This document shows, in pieces, positions 7,930-16,876 of a DNA stretch of 64,000 bases. The notes below the pieces were generated by a model. That model was not told the DNA's origin. It saw nothing but the letters and a program-made list of their open reading frames with translations, and ran no database searches. This DNA comes from Mycobacterium sp. BK086 (GTDB lineage: Bacteria; Actinomycetota; Actinomycetes; Mycobacteriales; Mycobacteriaceae), in assembly GCA_004362315.1 (NCBI GenBank), contig SNWL01000003.1, positions 1,550,001 to 1,614,000 of the forward strand, given 5' to 3'. The stretch's first letter is position 1. Each line of letters starts with the position of its first letter. Made by a program: the position numbers and the translations under genes.

Positions 7930-8855
7930 TCCTGGGCCGCCCAGGATTCGATGATCTCGCGGGCGATCGATATCGATCCCGGCAGCAGCAGCCGCGACGA
8001 CGACTCGCTGCTCCAGTCGCCGTGCTCGAGTGCCTCACGAACCTCGGCGCGGGTGAACCATGCCGCCTCGGCGATCTCGCCGTCGTGAAAGACGAACTCC
8101 TGCTCAGGATCTCCGATCGCGTGGAACCCGACCATCAGTGACCGCGGGAACGGCCACGGCTGGCTGCCCAGGTATTCGACGTCGGTGACGGTCAGCCCGA
8201 CCTCTTCGTTCACCTCGCGCACCACGCACGACTCGAACGACTCCCCCGCTTCGACGAATCCGGCGAGCAACGAGAACAGCCGCTGCGGCCACACCGTCTG
8301 GCGGGCCAGCACCGCACGGTCGTGGCCGTCGTGGATCAACACGATGATGGCCGGATCGATGCGGGGAAATTCTTCGTGGTTGGTCAGCGGATTGACCCGC
8401 GACCAGCCGGCCTTGATCGCCTTTGTCGGCGAACCGTCGAGCGGGCTGTACCGGGATTGGTCGTGCCAGTTCAACAGGGCCAGCGCCGAGGCCACCAGCT
8501 GAGCGCTGACGTCGTCGAACACCTGGCCGCCCCGGCGCAGGTCCGACACCTCGGCCTCGCCGCCGTCGTCGGGGGCTTCCAGCGCGGCCCGCACCGCCCA
8601 CACATGGCGGTCGTCCGGCAGCCGGCCCAGGAACACCGCGTCGCGAGGCGGCTTGTCCGCCAGCTTGGCCGCCGAACCGAGCACCACCTGGCCGCCGGCG
8701 ATCATCACCTGATTGCGGTGGTCGACCCGCAACAGCGCGGCATCGGCCCAACCGGCGATCGCGGCGTCGATATCGGTGCGCAGATGGTCGGCACGGTCGG
8801 CACCCACGCGGGAGAGCAGCGGAACATTACGCAGTCGGAAGGCCACCGCGCTCAC
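7926..8855 (-). CDS. nudC: NudC, NAD(H) pyrophosphatase
   Basis: The protein has 309 residues with a GTG start at 8855. The Nudix box runs from G199 to L221 (GFVEAGESFE...REVNEEVGL). SQPWPFP (231-237) just after it is the signature of the NADH-pyrophosphatase subfamily. These enzymes cleave NAD(H) to NMN(H) and AMP and can remove NAD caps from RNA. The CxxC zinc ribbon of E. coli NudC is absent, as I recall for the M. tuberculosis protein too. The start overlaps the K+ channel's stop (GTGA), indicating translational coupling. In M. tuberculosis NudC is linked to isoniazid/ethionamide adduct breakdown. Confidence 0.93.
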   Translation of the reverse strand: MSAVAFRLRNVPLLSRVGADRADHLRTDIDAAIAGWADAALLRVDHRNQVMIAGGQVVLGSAAKLADKPPRDAVFLGRLPDDRHVWAVRAALEAPDDGGEAEVSDLRRGGQVFDDVSAQLVASALALLNWHDQSRYSPLDGSPTKAIKAGWSRVNPLTNHEEFPRIDPAIIVLIHDGHDRAVLARQTVWPQRLFSLLAGFVEAGESFESCVVREVNEEVGLTVTDVEYLGSQPWPFPRSLMVGFHAIGDPEQEFVFHDGEIAEAAWFTRAEVREALEHGDWSSESSSRLLLPGSISIAREIIESWAAQD

Positions 8856-9925
8856 TCTCCGGCGGTGCGGACGTAGAGCAGCCGGTCGGTCGTCTCCAGC
8901 GCGTCGACGGTCGGGTCGTCGACGCGCAGCAGCTTGCCGTCCCGCATCACGCCCAACACGATGTCGGGCAGGTGCCGCGGGGAACCGCCGACCTCTTTGT
9001 GCTCGACCTCCCGCTCGGCGATCGCGAAACCGGCGTCCGGGGTGAGCAGGTCTTCGATCATCTCCACCACGCTGGGCGCGCTGGTGGCGATGCCGAGCAG
9101 GCGGCCCGCGGTCTCCGAGGACACCACCACCGAGTCGGCGCCGGACTGGCGCAGCAGGTGCTGGTTCTCGGCTTCCCGGACCGAGGCGATGATCTTGGCC
9201 TTCGGGGCCAGCTCCCGCGCGGTCAGGGTGACCAGCACCGCGGTCGGATCGCTGTTGGTGGCCACGATGATCGAATTGGCGTGCTGGGCACCGGCCAACC
9301 GAAGGACGTCAGACTTGTTGGCGTCACCGCGGACCGTGACGAGCCCGGCCGCGTTGGCCCGGTCCAGTGAGGGCTGATCGGTGTCGACGACGACGATGTC
9401 GGCGGGCGCGACACCGTCACCGATCATCGCGGCGACCGCCGTCCTGCCCTTCGTCCCGTAGCCGATGACGACGGTGTGGTTGCGCACGCTGTTCCTCCAA
9501 CGCTGAATCTTGAGAGCCTGCCGCGACGCCGTGGTCAGGGTTTCGACGGTGGTACCGACCAACACGATCAGGAATGCCACCCGCAGCGGCGTGATGACCA
9601 GGACGTTGATCAGTCGGGCCTGCTCGGTGAACGGCGTGATGTCGCCGTAGCCGGTGGTCGACAGCGACACCGTGGCGTAGTACAGGCAGTCCAGGAAGGT
9701 CATTTCGCCGCCACGGACGTCGCGGTAGCCGTCGCGGTCGAGATAGACGATGACCACCGCGGCGAACAGCGCGGTCAGGGCGTAGAGCAGCCGGCGACCG
9801 ATGCGGCGACCGGGGCTGACGAACTTGTCCGGGATGTGCAGGTAGTCGACGAGCGCGCTGTCCGGCTTGGCTGCCAGGTTCTCGTCGATCGCCTCGAGCC
9901 TGCGCCGCAACCTACCCTTGGCCAC
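8852..9925 (-). CDS. Two-TM potassium channel with RCK/TrkA-N domain
   Basis: The protein has 357 residues with a GTG start. TM1 lies near 46-62, a pore loop contains the K+ selectivity filter TTGYGD (90-95), and TM2 is near 107-127. A cytosolic RCK domain follows, beginning VVIGYGTKGRT with a GxGxxG nucleotide-binding turn (155-160) and an acidic strand VVVDTDQ. A second regulatory lobe fills the C-terminus. The layout is that of MthK-like ligand-gated K+ channels (Rv3200c in M. tuberculosis). The stop overlaps the nudC start by 4 nt, so both come from one transcript. The ligand, perhaps a nucleotide or Ca2+, is not predictable. Confidence 0.92.
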   Translation of the reverse strand: MAKGRLRRRLEAIDENLAAKPDSALVDYLHIPDKFVSPGRRIGRRLLYALTALFAAVVIVYLDRDGYRDVRGGEMTFLDCLYYATVSLSTTGYGDITPFTEQARLINVLVITPLRVAFLIVLVGTTVETLTTASRQALKIQRWRNSVRNHTVVIGYGTKGRTAVAAMIGDGVAPADIVVVDTDQPSLDRANAAGLVTVRGDANKSDVLRLAGAQHANSIIVATNSDPTAVLVTLTARELAPKAKIIASVREAENQHLLRQSGADSVVVSSETAGRLLGIATSAPSVVEMIEDLLTPDAGFAIAEREVEHKEVGGSPRHLPDIVLGVMRDGKLLRVDDPTVDALETTDRLLYVRTAGE

Positions 9926-9988
9926 GCGACTCCGTCATCAAGCCCGACCCTCTCGCCTTGGGTGCCAACACTCCAGCATTATGTACCC

Positions 9989-10399
9989 ATGCCGACGACG
10001 ACAACCGAACTCGAACCCGCAAGCCGCGCCAGCCAGCTGCCGGCCTACCGCGCCGCGCTGATGCTCATCGGCATCGGCGTCGGACACTTCGCCGCGCCGA
10101 AACCGTTCGACGACATCGTGCCCGCCGAGTTGCCCGGCGACGCGCGGTTCTACACCTACGCCTCGGGCGTCGCCGAGGTCGGAATCGGCGCCATGCTGCT
10201 GGTGCCGCGGACCCGGCGTGCCGCGGCGCTGTTCGCGATCGCGTTGTATCTGGCGGTGTTCCCGGCCAACGTCAACATGGTCCGGCTCTGGAAAGACAAG
10301 CCGTGGCCGATGAAGCTCGTCGCGCTGGCCCGGCTGCCGCTGCAGGTCCCGATGATCACCCAGGCGCTGGCGATCAGGCGCAACGCTCCGAAGTACTAG
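9989..10399 (+). CDS. DoxX-like small membrane protein
   Basis: This 136-residue protein starts at the ATG at 9989 (MPTTTTELEP). The frame is open further upstream, but there it is antisense to the channel gene. The sequence ALMLIGIGVGHFAAPKPFDDIVP and the three to four hydrophobic segments that follow (one ending ALYLAVFPANVNMV) fit the DoxX/DUF417-like membrane family. Some members are subunits of redox complexes, but most are uncharacterised. It is divergent from the channel gene. Its TAG stop shares CTAG (10396-10399) with the stop of the hydrolase gene on the other strand. Confidence 0.75.
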   Translation: MPTTTTELEPASRASQLPAYRAALMLIGIGVGHFAAPKPFDDIVPAELPGDARFYTYASGVAEVGIGAMLLVPRTRRAAALFAIALYLAVFPANVNMVRLWKDKPWPMKLVALARLPLQVPMITQALAIRRNAPKY

Positions 10400-11619
10400 A
10401 CCCCGGCGAGCGTCTCGTCCAGCCAGTCGTAGATGCGGGCGAATGCCAGACGTCCCGCACCGGCTTGGCAGTGTGCGCCGGCACCCTCGGCGTCGGTGAA
10501 CTTCAGCAGTGTCTTCGGGCACGTGAGGTGGTCGAAGAGAATCTGGGGTTGGCCGTCGAAGAAGATGTCGCTGGCCGCTTCGCATACCAGCGTCGGGCAG
10601 GTGATCTGTTCGGCGATTCCGTCGGCGAGGGTGTAGTCCAGATACGAGGCGAAGAACGCCCGCGGGCTGCCGACGCCCATGACGTACTGGCCGTGGGTGG
10701 CGGCCCAGCGGATGTTCGGGTCGGTGGCCATCAGCGCGTCGATCATCGCGTCGACCTCGGGCGCGGACTCGGCTCTGAGTACGGCCTCCGCTTCGGCGCG
10801 CGGCACCGGCATGTTGCGCGTCACGGTCAGGCCCATGTCGTACACACCGTCGAACGCGATGCAGGCAGCCAGGCGATGTTCGAATGCGGCCGCCCTCGGC
10901 GCCAGCTCGCCGCCCATCGACGCACCGAACAGCGCGACCTTGTCCGGGTCGACGTCGGGCCGTTGCAGCGTCCAGTCGAGGACGGGCGTGACGACGTTCT
11001 CCCAATCGGGCCGGAAGACCAAACCGTCATAGTGCATCGCTGCCGGCTGACCGGGCCCGTCGAAGGTGACGACGTTGTAGCCGCGCTCCTGAGCGGCCGC
11101 GGCACCGAGAAAATGCATCTCTTCACAGGTGCCGTCGAACCCGCTGTGCATGATGATCGTCGGCTTCGGCCCGCTACTGCTGTCGCCGTGCGCCGGGTAG
11201 AAGTAGCCGTGCAATACGGTTGTCTCGTAAGGGATCTCGATCGGCAGAACCGGCGGGTCGAACAGGGCCGCCGCGGCTCTGAAGGAATCCCGAGCACGGG
11301 TGTAGGCGTGGCTGATGCGCGGATCACCAGGGTTGCCGTGCAGATAGAAATCGGCGGACCGGTAGTAGTTGCTGGCCCGCAATAGGCCGTCTCTGGCACT
11401 CACGAGATGCCCTGCCGCATGAGCCTTTTCCGCTTCGGCGGCGACCCGGTCGGCGACGGCCAGCCACTGGTCGTACCAGCTGTCGTAGTCGCCGGCCGTG
11501 ATCGCCTGTGCGGTGGTGATCACCTCACCGATATCGGCTCCGCCGTAGGTGGCGGCGCCGAGCACCCGCAGCGTTTCGAACCAGAACGAAGTGTCGTCGG
11601 CGAAGAGGACCGGTTCCAT
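10396..11619 (-). CDS. Alpha/beta hydrolase of the DUF1100/FrsA-like type
   Basis: This 407-residue protein has a helical N-terminal region (about 1-130) and then an alpha/beta hydrolase core. The oxyanion region is MHSGFDGT, the nucleophile S234 is in GASMGG, an acidic residue lies in EAASDIFF, and the histidine is probably in EGAGAHCQAGAGR. This layout resembles 2,6-dihydroxypseudooxynicotine hydrolase and FrsA-like C-C or ester hydrolases. The substrate is unknown. The gene is divergent from a TetR regulator, with three GCTTTAAGC-like boxes between them, so it is probably the repressor's target. It is absent from this place in M. tuberculosis. Confidence 0.82.
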   Translation of the reverse strand: MEPVLFADDTSFWFETLRVLGAATYGGADIGEVITTAQAITAGDYDSWYDQWLAVADRVAAEAEKAHAAGHLVSARDGLLRASNYYRSADFYLHGNPGDPRISHAYTRARDSFRAAAALFDPPVLPIEIPYETTVLHGYFYPAHGDSSSGPKPTIIMHSGFDGTCEEMHFLGAAAAQERGYNVVTFDGPGQPAAMHYDGLVFRPDWENVVTPVLDWTLQRPDVDPDKVALFGASMGGELAPRAAAFEHRLAACIAFDGVYDMGLTVTRNMPVPRAEAEAVLRAESAPEVDAMIDALMATDPNIRWAATHGQYVMGVGSPRAFFASYLDYTLADGIAEQITCPTLVCEAASDIFFDGQPQILFDHLTCPKTLLKFTDAEGAGAHCQAGAGRLAFARIYDWLDETLAGV

Positions 11620-11644
11620 GAGGTGCTCCTTAAGTCATTTCTAG

Positions 11645-11702
11645 TTGCTTTAAGCGACGGTACGACGGCGTTGCGCTAAAAGCAAGGGTTAATGCTTTAA
11701 GC
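11645..11702. promoter_or_regulatory. Three operator-like boxes between hydrolase and TetR genes
   Basis: TTGCTTTAAGCG (11645-11656) faces its near-exact inverse CGCTAAAAGCAA (11674-11685), and a third box TGCTTTAAGC (11693-11702) lies just before the TetR start. Each box is itself an odd palindrome GCTTWAAGC. They cover the divergent promoter region, as expected for autoregulated TetR control of both genes. Confidence 0.6.
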
Positions 11703-11709
11703 TTGCCGC

Positions 11710-12276
11710 GTGGTGGAAGACCCAGGAGTGCGCCGGCGGCCGGGTGGGCGCAGCGCCCGGGTCGCCGCAGCGGTCCACGAGGCGGTGGACGCACTGCTGG
11801 TCGAGGCGGGCCCGGGCGGTTTCACCGTGGCCGACGTCGCGCGGCGCGCGGGGGTGAATCCGACGAGCATCTATCGACGCTGGGGCAGCCTGGAGGCGGT
11901 CATCCTCGATGTCGAGGCGGCGAGACTGTCGGAGACCTCACCGGTGCCCGACACCGGGACGCTGCGCGGCGATCTGCTTGCCTACGCCCGCAACGCCGCC
12001 GCCGAGATCACCCAGCCGGGCCGGTTGGCGTTCCTGCAGGCATTGATCGGCGCCGGTGACCTGACCGCCGAGAAGCGTCGCGAGTTCCTGATTCAGCGGG
12101 CGATGCAGTTTCAGGACATGCTCGACCGCGGCCGCGAACGCGGCGAACCCGCATTGGACTACACCGTCATCGTCGACTGCATCCTGGCGCCCATCTACTT
12201 GCGCCACCTGCTGGGGCTGCGCGTCAGCGAGTCGGATCTCGGGCTGTTTGTCGAACGGGCGTTCACCGTCAAATAA
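11710..12276 (+). CDS. TetR-family repressor
   Basis: The protein has 188 residues from a GTG at 11710; another GTG follows directly at 11713. The N-terminal helix-turn-helix is clear: FTVADVARRAGVNPTSIYRRWGS near 40-60, with a Tyr-Arg-Trp recognition helix. The C-terminal part is an all-helical ligand and dimerisation domain of the TetR_C type (LAFLQALIGAGD...). It is divergent from the alpha/beta hydrolase gene with three shared operator-like boxes, so it probably represses that gene and itself in response to an unknown ligand. Confidence 0.88.
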   Translation: MVEDPGVRRRPGGRSARVAAAVHEAVDALLVEAGPGGFTVADVARRAGVNPTSIYRRWGSLEAVILDVEAARLSETSPVPDTGTLRGDLLAYARNAAAEITQPGRLAFLQALIGAGDLTAEKRREFLIQRAMQFQDMLDRGRERGEPALDYTVIVDCILAPIYLRHLLGLRVSESDLGLFVERAFTVK

Positions 12277-12289
12277 GCTCCGGACGGCC

Positions 12290-13117
12290 TTACCTGCGTT
12301 TCCCGAGCCATCCGGGCAATCCCGCGAGCCCTGATTTGATGCGCTCGATTCGGAAACCCGCACGCCTGCAGGCATTCTCGATCAGGTCGTCCATAGCGTA
12401 TGCAGCTACCAGGTGGCCCTCCTCGGTGCGCCAGCACGAATTGATGAGGAAGACCATCCGCTTTCTGGTTCGGTGTGGAAAAAGACGATGGACGGTGCCC
12501 GTCGTATACCGGTAGACAGGCCGACGCTGGACAACGATCACGGACGGAACTCGGATCGGCCAGCCTGCATAGAGTCCGCGAGCGTGTGAGTACTGCGCGA
12601 AGTCGATTGGCTCCCATCGTGCACGGTGGCGAAGAAAGATCTGGCCAGACGGCCGGTCAACCCGCAGACGTGTGATTCCCACCCGGGTACGTAGGACGCA
12701 CAGGAGTGCGACCGCCGCGAGGGCACTCGCGACCGCCCATTCGTGGTTGACCAGCGAAAGCACCGTTCCCAGCAGGAAGAATCCCGTTGCGAACCAAGCG
12801 CCCACAGCTTGCCGATGCAGCTCGCCCGCTATTTTGGCGCTGTCGGTTACGACGTAGTTCTTTGGCTTCGTGGGCGAGGTAGCGAGCCTGATTTCCTCCC
12901 TCACCGCGTTGGCAAGCGCATCGCCTGCCGCAGCATCCTCACCCAGGGCCGCCGCCAATGCCATTGCGGTTTCATGGATCTCACGCTGAAGCTCATTCAG
13001 CGTCATCGATGCCACGTTTGGATCACGGCTAATGTTCCCGGCCTTCATAGCCGCCTCGGCGCCGACCAGATCGCGCAGCCGATCGCTGAGAACACCGGCG
13101 TCGTTCGCTCGGTGCAT
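12290..13117 (-). CDS. Two-TM membrane protein of unknown function
   Basis: I start it at the ATG at 13117 (275 residues, MHRANDAGVLSDRL), preceded by GAGGAGGT. The frame stays open upstream but overlaps the next gene's 3' end. The first 130 residues are soluble and helical (LNELQREIHETAMALAAAL). A membrane hairpin follows (FATGFFLLGTVLSLV and AVASALAAVALLCVL). The basic C-terminal domain (about 175-275) begins TRLRVDRPSGQIFLRHR and resembles a PH-like beta fold, though only weakly. I do not recognise the family. It is convergent with the TetR gene. Confidence 0.65.
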   Translation of the reverse strand: MHRANDAGVLSDRLRDLVGAEAAMKAGNISRDPNVASMTLNELQREIHETAMALAAALGEDAAAGDALANAVREEIRLATSPTKPKNYVVTDSAKIAGELHRQAVGAWFATGFFLLGTVLSLVNHEWAVASALAAVALLCVLRTRVGITRLRVDRPSGQIFLRHRARWEPIDFAQYSHARGLYAGWPIRVPSVIVVQRRPVYRYTTGTVHRLFPHRTRKRMVFLINSCWRTEEGHLVAAYAMDDLIENACRRAGFRIERIKSGLAGLPGWLGKRR

Positions 13118-13182
13118 GCTCCTTGGCACCTCCTCGGTTGTCTCACTCAACGCGCACGCAACCGCGGAGTTCCGCTGCGACC

Positions 13183-13548
13183 CTAGGGGCAGGGCGAGGG
13201 GAAGAACAAGCCCCAGCACCACCCCTCCGGAATCGGCGGCGGCGGAACGAAGCCCTGTCCGGGAGGCGGTCCAGGCGGGTTCGGGCCATCCCAGATGTTC
13301 TGGGCGACGTTGCCCTGGCCGTGGTAGACGATGTAATACGAGTGGCATGCGTTGTTGTCCCAGATCACGGGGTTGGTCCGCTTGTTTCCGGTCTCCACCG
13401 GCGGATCTCCGGGGCACCACGAATAGGGCCCGCTCGGGTCGACGCTCGCCTGGGCGGTTCCCGCGGTAAGTCCCATGCCGATGATCGCAACGCCTACAGA
13501 CGTCACCGCCGCTGCGATGGTCCGCTTCCGCCGATGGCTCGTCTTCAT
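13183..13548 (-). CDS. Small secreted Cys/Pro-rich protein
   Basis: The protein has 121 residues from the ATG at 13548, with GAAAGAG 7 nt upstream. A basic start MKTSHRRKRT, a hydrophobic segment and the AQA cleavage site (after A34) form a classic signal peptide. The mature part is about 87 residues with four cysteines (SWCPG, NACHS, GWCWG, SPCP), likely two disulfides. A proline-rich stretch (PNPPGPPPGQGFVPPPP) lies between the cysteine pairs. There is no known domain. It resembles the many small exported proteins of mycobacteria. It sits 66 nt upstream of the membrane protein gene on the same strand and may share its transcript. Confidence 0.68.
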   Translation of the reverse strand: MKTSHRRKRTIAAAVTSVGVAIIGMGLTAGTAQASVDPSGPYSWCPGDPPVETGNKRTNPVIWDNNACHSYYIVYHGQGNVAQNIWDGPNPPGPPPGQGFVPPPPIPEGWCWGLFFPSPCP

Positions 13549-13630
13549 GGTGTGCTCTTTCTCAAGTGCGCCGCACCCTGCGGCGTCGATGCGGTAAGTG
13601 CACAAAACCGCCGGAGCTACCGATCCCAAG

Positions 13631-16600
13631 TTAATGTGCGTCCGCAGTGAGCTTGAGCGGCTCCCCCGGCGCGGGTGCGCGCTGCAACAGCGCCACCAAT
13701 TCCTCTGGGCCGGCGAGCTTTTCCGGTCTCACGGTGACACCTTGACGCACATAGTGAAAGGCCGCACGGATGTCTGACTCCGGGCAGTTCTTGATCGCCG
13801 CCCACGCCAGCCGGTAGACCGCGAGTTGGACGGCGGCGTGCTTTTTGGCCTCATCGTCGGCCGGTGGTTCGCCGGTCTTCCAGTCGACCACCGTCATGCC
13901 ACCGTCCGGGTCGGCGAACACCGCGTCGATCCGGCCGCGCACGACGGTGTCGCCGATCGCCATCTCGAACGGCACCTCGACGTCGACCGGGGTGCGGGCC
14001 GCCCACTCTGATCGAGTGAAGGCATCTTGCAGCGTCGCGAGTTCCTCGGTTTCGGTGACGGTCCCGTCGACGGCACCGGGCAGGTCGTCGAGGTCGAAAA
14101 GGCGCTCGGCGCCATAGAACCGCTGCACCCACTCGTGGAATGCGGTGCCCAGGATCGCATGCGGGTCCGGCCGGGACGGCAGCCGTCGGGTCAGCCGGCG
14201 CAGCGCGGTCGGGTCGCGGTCGAGTTCGACCAGCGCGCTGACCGACAGTTGGCCGGGTAGCTGCGCCGGCGGCGGGGTGAGAATGCGGGCCCGCTCGGCC
14301 AACAGTGCGTCGACGTCGGCGACCCAGCCTTCGGGATCCTCACCGGCGTCGGCAGTCTCGCCGTTCAGCGCCGCTCGCACCAATGCGGCGCCATTCTCGA
14401 CATCGACACGCGCGCGACCAAGCGGATCGGCCGGCCAGATCGCCTCACGGACGTTGTCGCGCAACGGGTTACGCTCGCCCTCGGCGGGCGGCGGGGCCCA
14501 GAGTTCGACCTCCCCGCAGGGCTCCCCCGCCGCGGCCGCCTCGTCGATGATGTCCTTGATCTCCAGCAGGAAGTCCGACGGACCGCGGGGTTTGCTTTCG
14601 CTGGCGCCCCAGTGGTGGCCCGACAGCAACAGGGTGTCTTCGGCCCGGGTGATCGCGACGTAGAGCAGCCTGCGCTCCTCGTCGAGGCGGCGCTGCTCGA
14701 GCTGATGGCGGTGCGCCATGATCGTGTCGGACAACGCCTTTCGATCGTTGACCTTCGCGGTGTCGAGCACCGGAACCCCGTGCAGACCTTCGGCCGCCCG
14801 GTCACCACGCAGCAGCGGCGGCAAATCGGCAGGATCGGTCAACCAGCTGCGCTTGGCGGCGGTGGACGGAAAAACCCTGGCGGACAGGTGCGGAACAGCA
14901 ACCACCTGCCACTCCAGCCCCTTGGCGGAGTGCACGGTCAACACCTGCACCCGCCCGGCCGCCACGCTGACCTCGGCGGGGGCCAGTCCGTTCTCCACTG
15001 TTTCGGCTGCGTCCAGGTAGGCCAGCAGACCGTCGGCGGACGCCTGCGGGCGGGCCGCGTAGTCGGCCACCACGTCGGCGAATCGGTCCAGGTGCTCGGC
15101 ACCGGCCCATCCTGCGATCACCGGCCGAGCAGCCCGCACCTCCACATCGACCCCGAGCGCACGACGCACCTCGCCGACGAGCTCGGTGACCGGGTGGCCC
15201 AAAAATGTTCGCAGCCTTGCCAGTTCACCGGCGAGGTCGGTGATTCTCTGGCGACCTTCTGGTGAGTATGCGGCCGCGGCGCCCGGATCGGCCAGCGCGT
15301 CAGCCAGGCTCGCGGTGTCCGCGTCGGGTCCGGCCGCGGCGATGATCTGCTCGGCGCTCGCCGCCGCCGGCCGCGCCCCGTCGAGCGCGACCGCGCGGCG
15401 CCAGAGCGCCGCGAGGTCGCGCGCGCCGAGCTGCCAGCGCGGGCCGGTCAGCACCCGCATGGCCGCCGCCCCGCCGGCCGGGTCGGCGACCAGGCGCACC
15501 ATCGCCACCACGTCGGCGACCTCGGGGATGGACAGCAGCCCGGCCAGCCCGACCACTTCGACCGGCACCCCGCGAATGGCCAGCGCCTCCGCGATCGGAC
15601 CGGCATCGGCGTTGCGCCGCACCAACACCGCGGCGGTCGGCGGTTGGTCATCGGCCGCCGCATAGCGCTGCGCGATGTGGTCGGCGATCCATTCCCGCTC
15701 GGCGGCAACGTCATTGAGCAGGGCGCAGCGCACCGTGCCGGGGTCGGCGCCGGGCCGCGCGCGCAGCGCGCGGACCGCCACCGACCGGCGGCGTGCTTCG
15801 GCCGACACGGCATTGGCGATGTGCAACGTGCTCGGCGGATTGCGCCAGCTGGTCCGCAGCTCGAGGGTCGGCGCGGGTGAGCCGTCGGCTTGGGGGAAGT
15901 CGGTGGTGAAACGCGGCAGGTTGGTGGCCGACGCTCCGCGCCAGCCGTAGATGGACTGGATCGGGTCCCCGACCGCGGTGAGCGCCAGGCCCTCATCAGC
16001 GCCTTCACCGAACAGCGAGGACAGCGCGATCCGCTGAGCATGGCCGGTGTCTTGGTATTCGTCGAGCAGGACCACCCGGAACCGGTCGCGCAGCTGCGCC
16101 CCCACCTGCGGGCACGAGGAGGCCAGGCGTGCCGCCGCCGACATCTGCGACCCGAAGTCCATCACCTTGTCGGCCCGCATCCGGGCATGCAGCGCGTCGA
16201 TCAGCGGCACCAGGGCGGTGCGTTCGGTCTGGGTGGCCAGCATCGCCAGCAGCCACTGGCTGGGGCCGCGGTCGCGCTGGTAGCGCCCGGCAGGCAGATG
16301 GTGCACCAGGCGTTCGAGTTCGACGTGGGTGTCCAGCAATTGGTCGGTGTCGACCAGATGCTCGGCCAGCTCGCCGGACAGCTTCAGCACCATCGCGGTG
16401 ACGCCCGCGGGATCCTTCTCGGTGTCCAACGGCCCCGGATAGCCGCTGACCACCTCGAAAGCCAGCTGCCACAGCTCGGTTTCGCTCAGCAGCCGGGCAT
16501 CGGGCTCCACCGGGAGCAGCGGCCCGAACTCGCGCAGCAGTGTGCCGGCGAAGGCGTGATAGGTGCTGACCGTCGGGGCGCCCTGCTGCGCCGACCCGCC

Positions 16601-16876
16601 GAGGTGGCCGGCCAGGCGGGCCAGCCGGGAACGCACCCGGCGCAACAGCTGGCCGGCCGCCTTACGGGTGAAGGTCAGGCCGAGCACCTGCCCCGGATCG
16701 GCGAATCCGTTGGCCACCAACCACACCACCCGTGCGGCCATGGTCTCGGTCTTGCCCGCACCGGCGCCGGCGATCACCACCAGTGGGCCGGGCGGGGCGG
16801 CGATGACGGCGGCCTGCTCGTCGGTGGGAGTCGGAAGGCCAAGGGCTGCAGCCAGTTCCGTGGGACTGTAGGTCAT
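13631..16876 (-). CDS. adnB: AdnB, helicase-nuclease subunit of AdnAB
   Basis: The protein has 1081 residues from the ATG at 16876 (MTYSPTELAAALGLPTPT). The frame is open further upstream but overlaps adnA there. The N-terminal UvrD-like motor shows Walker A AGAGAGKT (36-43), Walker B LLDEYQDT, motif III GDPIQSIYGWRG and motif VI YVAITRAED. The C-terminal RecB-like nuclease shows GRIDAVF and VVDWKTGE, whose acidic residues and lysine are catalytic. AdnB supplies the main motor that resects double-strand breaks with AdnA in mycobacterial homologous recombination. Its ATG overlaps the adnA stop (ATGA), so the subunits are translationally coupled. Confidence 0.95.
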   Translation of the reverse strand: MTYSPTELAAALGLPTPTDEQAAVIAAPPGPLVVIAGAGAGKTETMAARVVWLVANGFADPGQVLGLTFTRKAAGQLLRRVRSRLARLAGHLGGSAQQGAPTVSTYHAFAGTLLREFGPLLPVEPDARLLSETELWQLAFEVVSGYPGPLDTEKDPAGVTAMVLKLSGELAEHLVDTDQLLDTHVELERLVHHLPAGRYQRDRGPSQWLLAMLATQTERTALVPLIDALHARMRADKVMDFGSQMSAAARLASSCPQVGAQLRDRFRVVLLDEYQDTGHAQRIALSSLFGEGADEGLALTAVGDPIQSIYGWRGASATNLPRFTTDFPQADGSPAPTLELRTSWRNPPSTLHIANAVSAEARRRSVAVRALRARPGADPGTVRCALLNDVAAEREWIADHIAQRYAAADDQPPTAAVLVRRNADAGPIAEALAIRGVPVEVVGLAGLLSIPEVADVVAMVRLVADPAGGAAAMRVLTGPRWQLGARDLAALWRRAVALDGARPAAASAEQIIAAAGPDADTASLADALADPGAAAAYSPEGRQRITDLAGELARLRTFLGHPVTELVGEVRRALGVDVEVRAARPVIAGWAGAEHLDRFADVVADYAARPQASADGLLAYLDAAETVENGLAPAEVSVAAGRVQVLTVHSAKGLEWQVVAVPHLSARVFPSTAAKRSWLTDPADLPPLLRGDRAAEGLHGVPVLDTAKVNDRKALSDTIMAHRHQLEQRRLDEERRLLYVAITRAEDTLLLSGHHWGASESKPRGPSDFLLEIKDIIDEAAAAGEPCGEVELWAPPPAEGERNPLRDNVREAIWPADPLGRARVDVENGAALVRAALNGETADAGEDPEGWVADVDALLAERARILTPPPAQLPGQLSVSALVELDRDPTALRRLTRRLPSRPDPHAILGTAFHEWVQRFYGAERLFDLDDLPGAVDGTVTETEELATLQDAFTRSEWAARTPVDVEVPFEMAIGDTVVRGRIDAVFADPDGGMTVVDWKTGEPPADDEAKKHAAVQLAVYRLAWAAIKNCPESDIRAAFHYVRQGVTVRPEKLAGPEELVALLQRAPAPGEPLKLTADAH

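Noticed and set aside
12290-13420. Extended 376-codon version of the two-TM membrane protein
   Set aside because: The first 100 codons overlap the secreted-protein gene in another frame, and the ATG at 13117 has a good GAGGAGGT.
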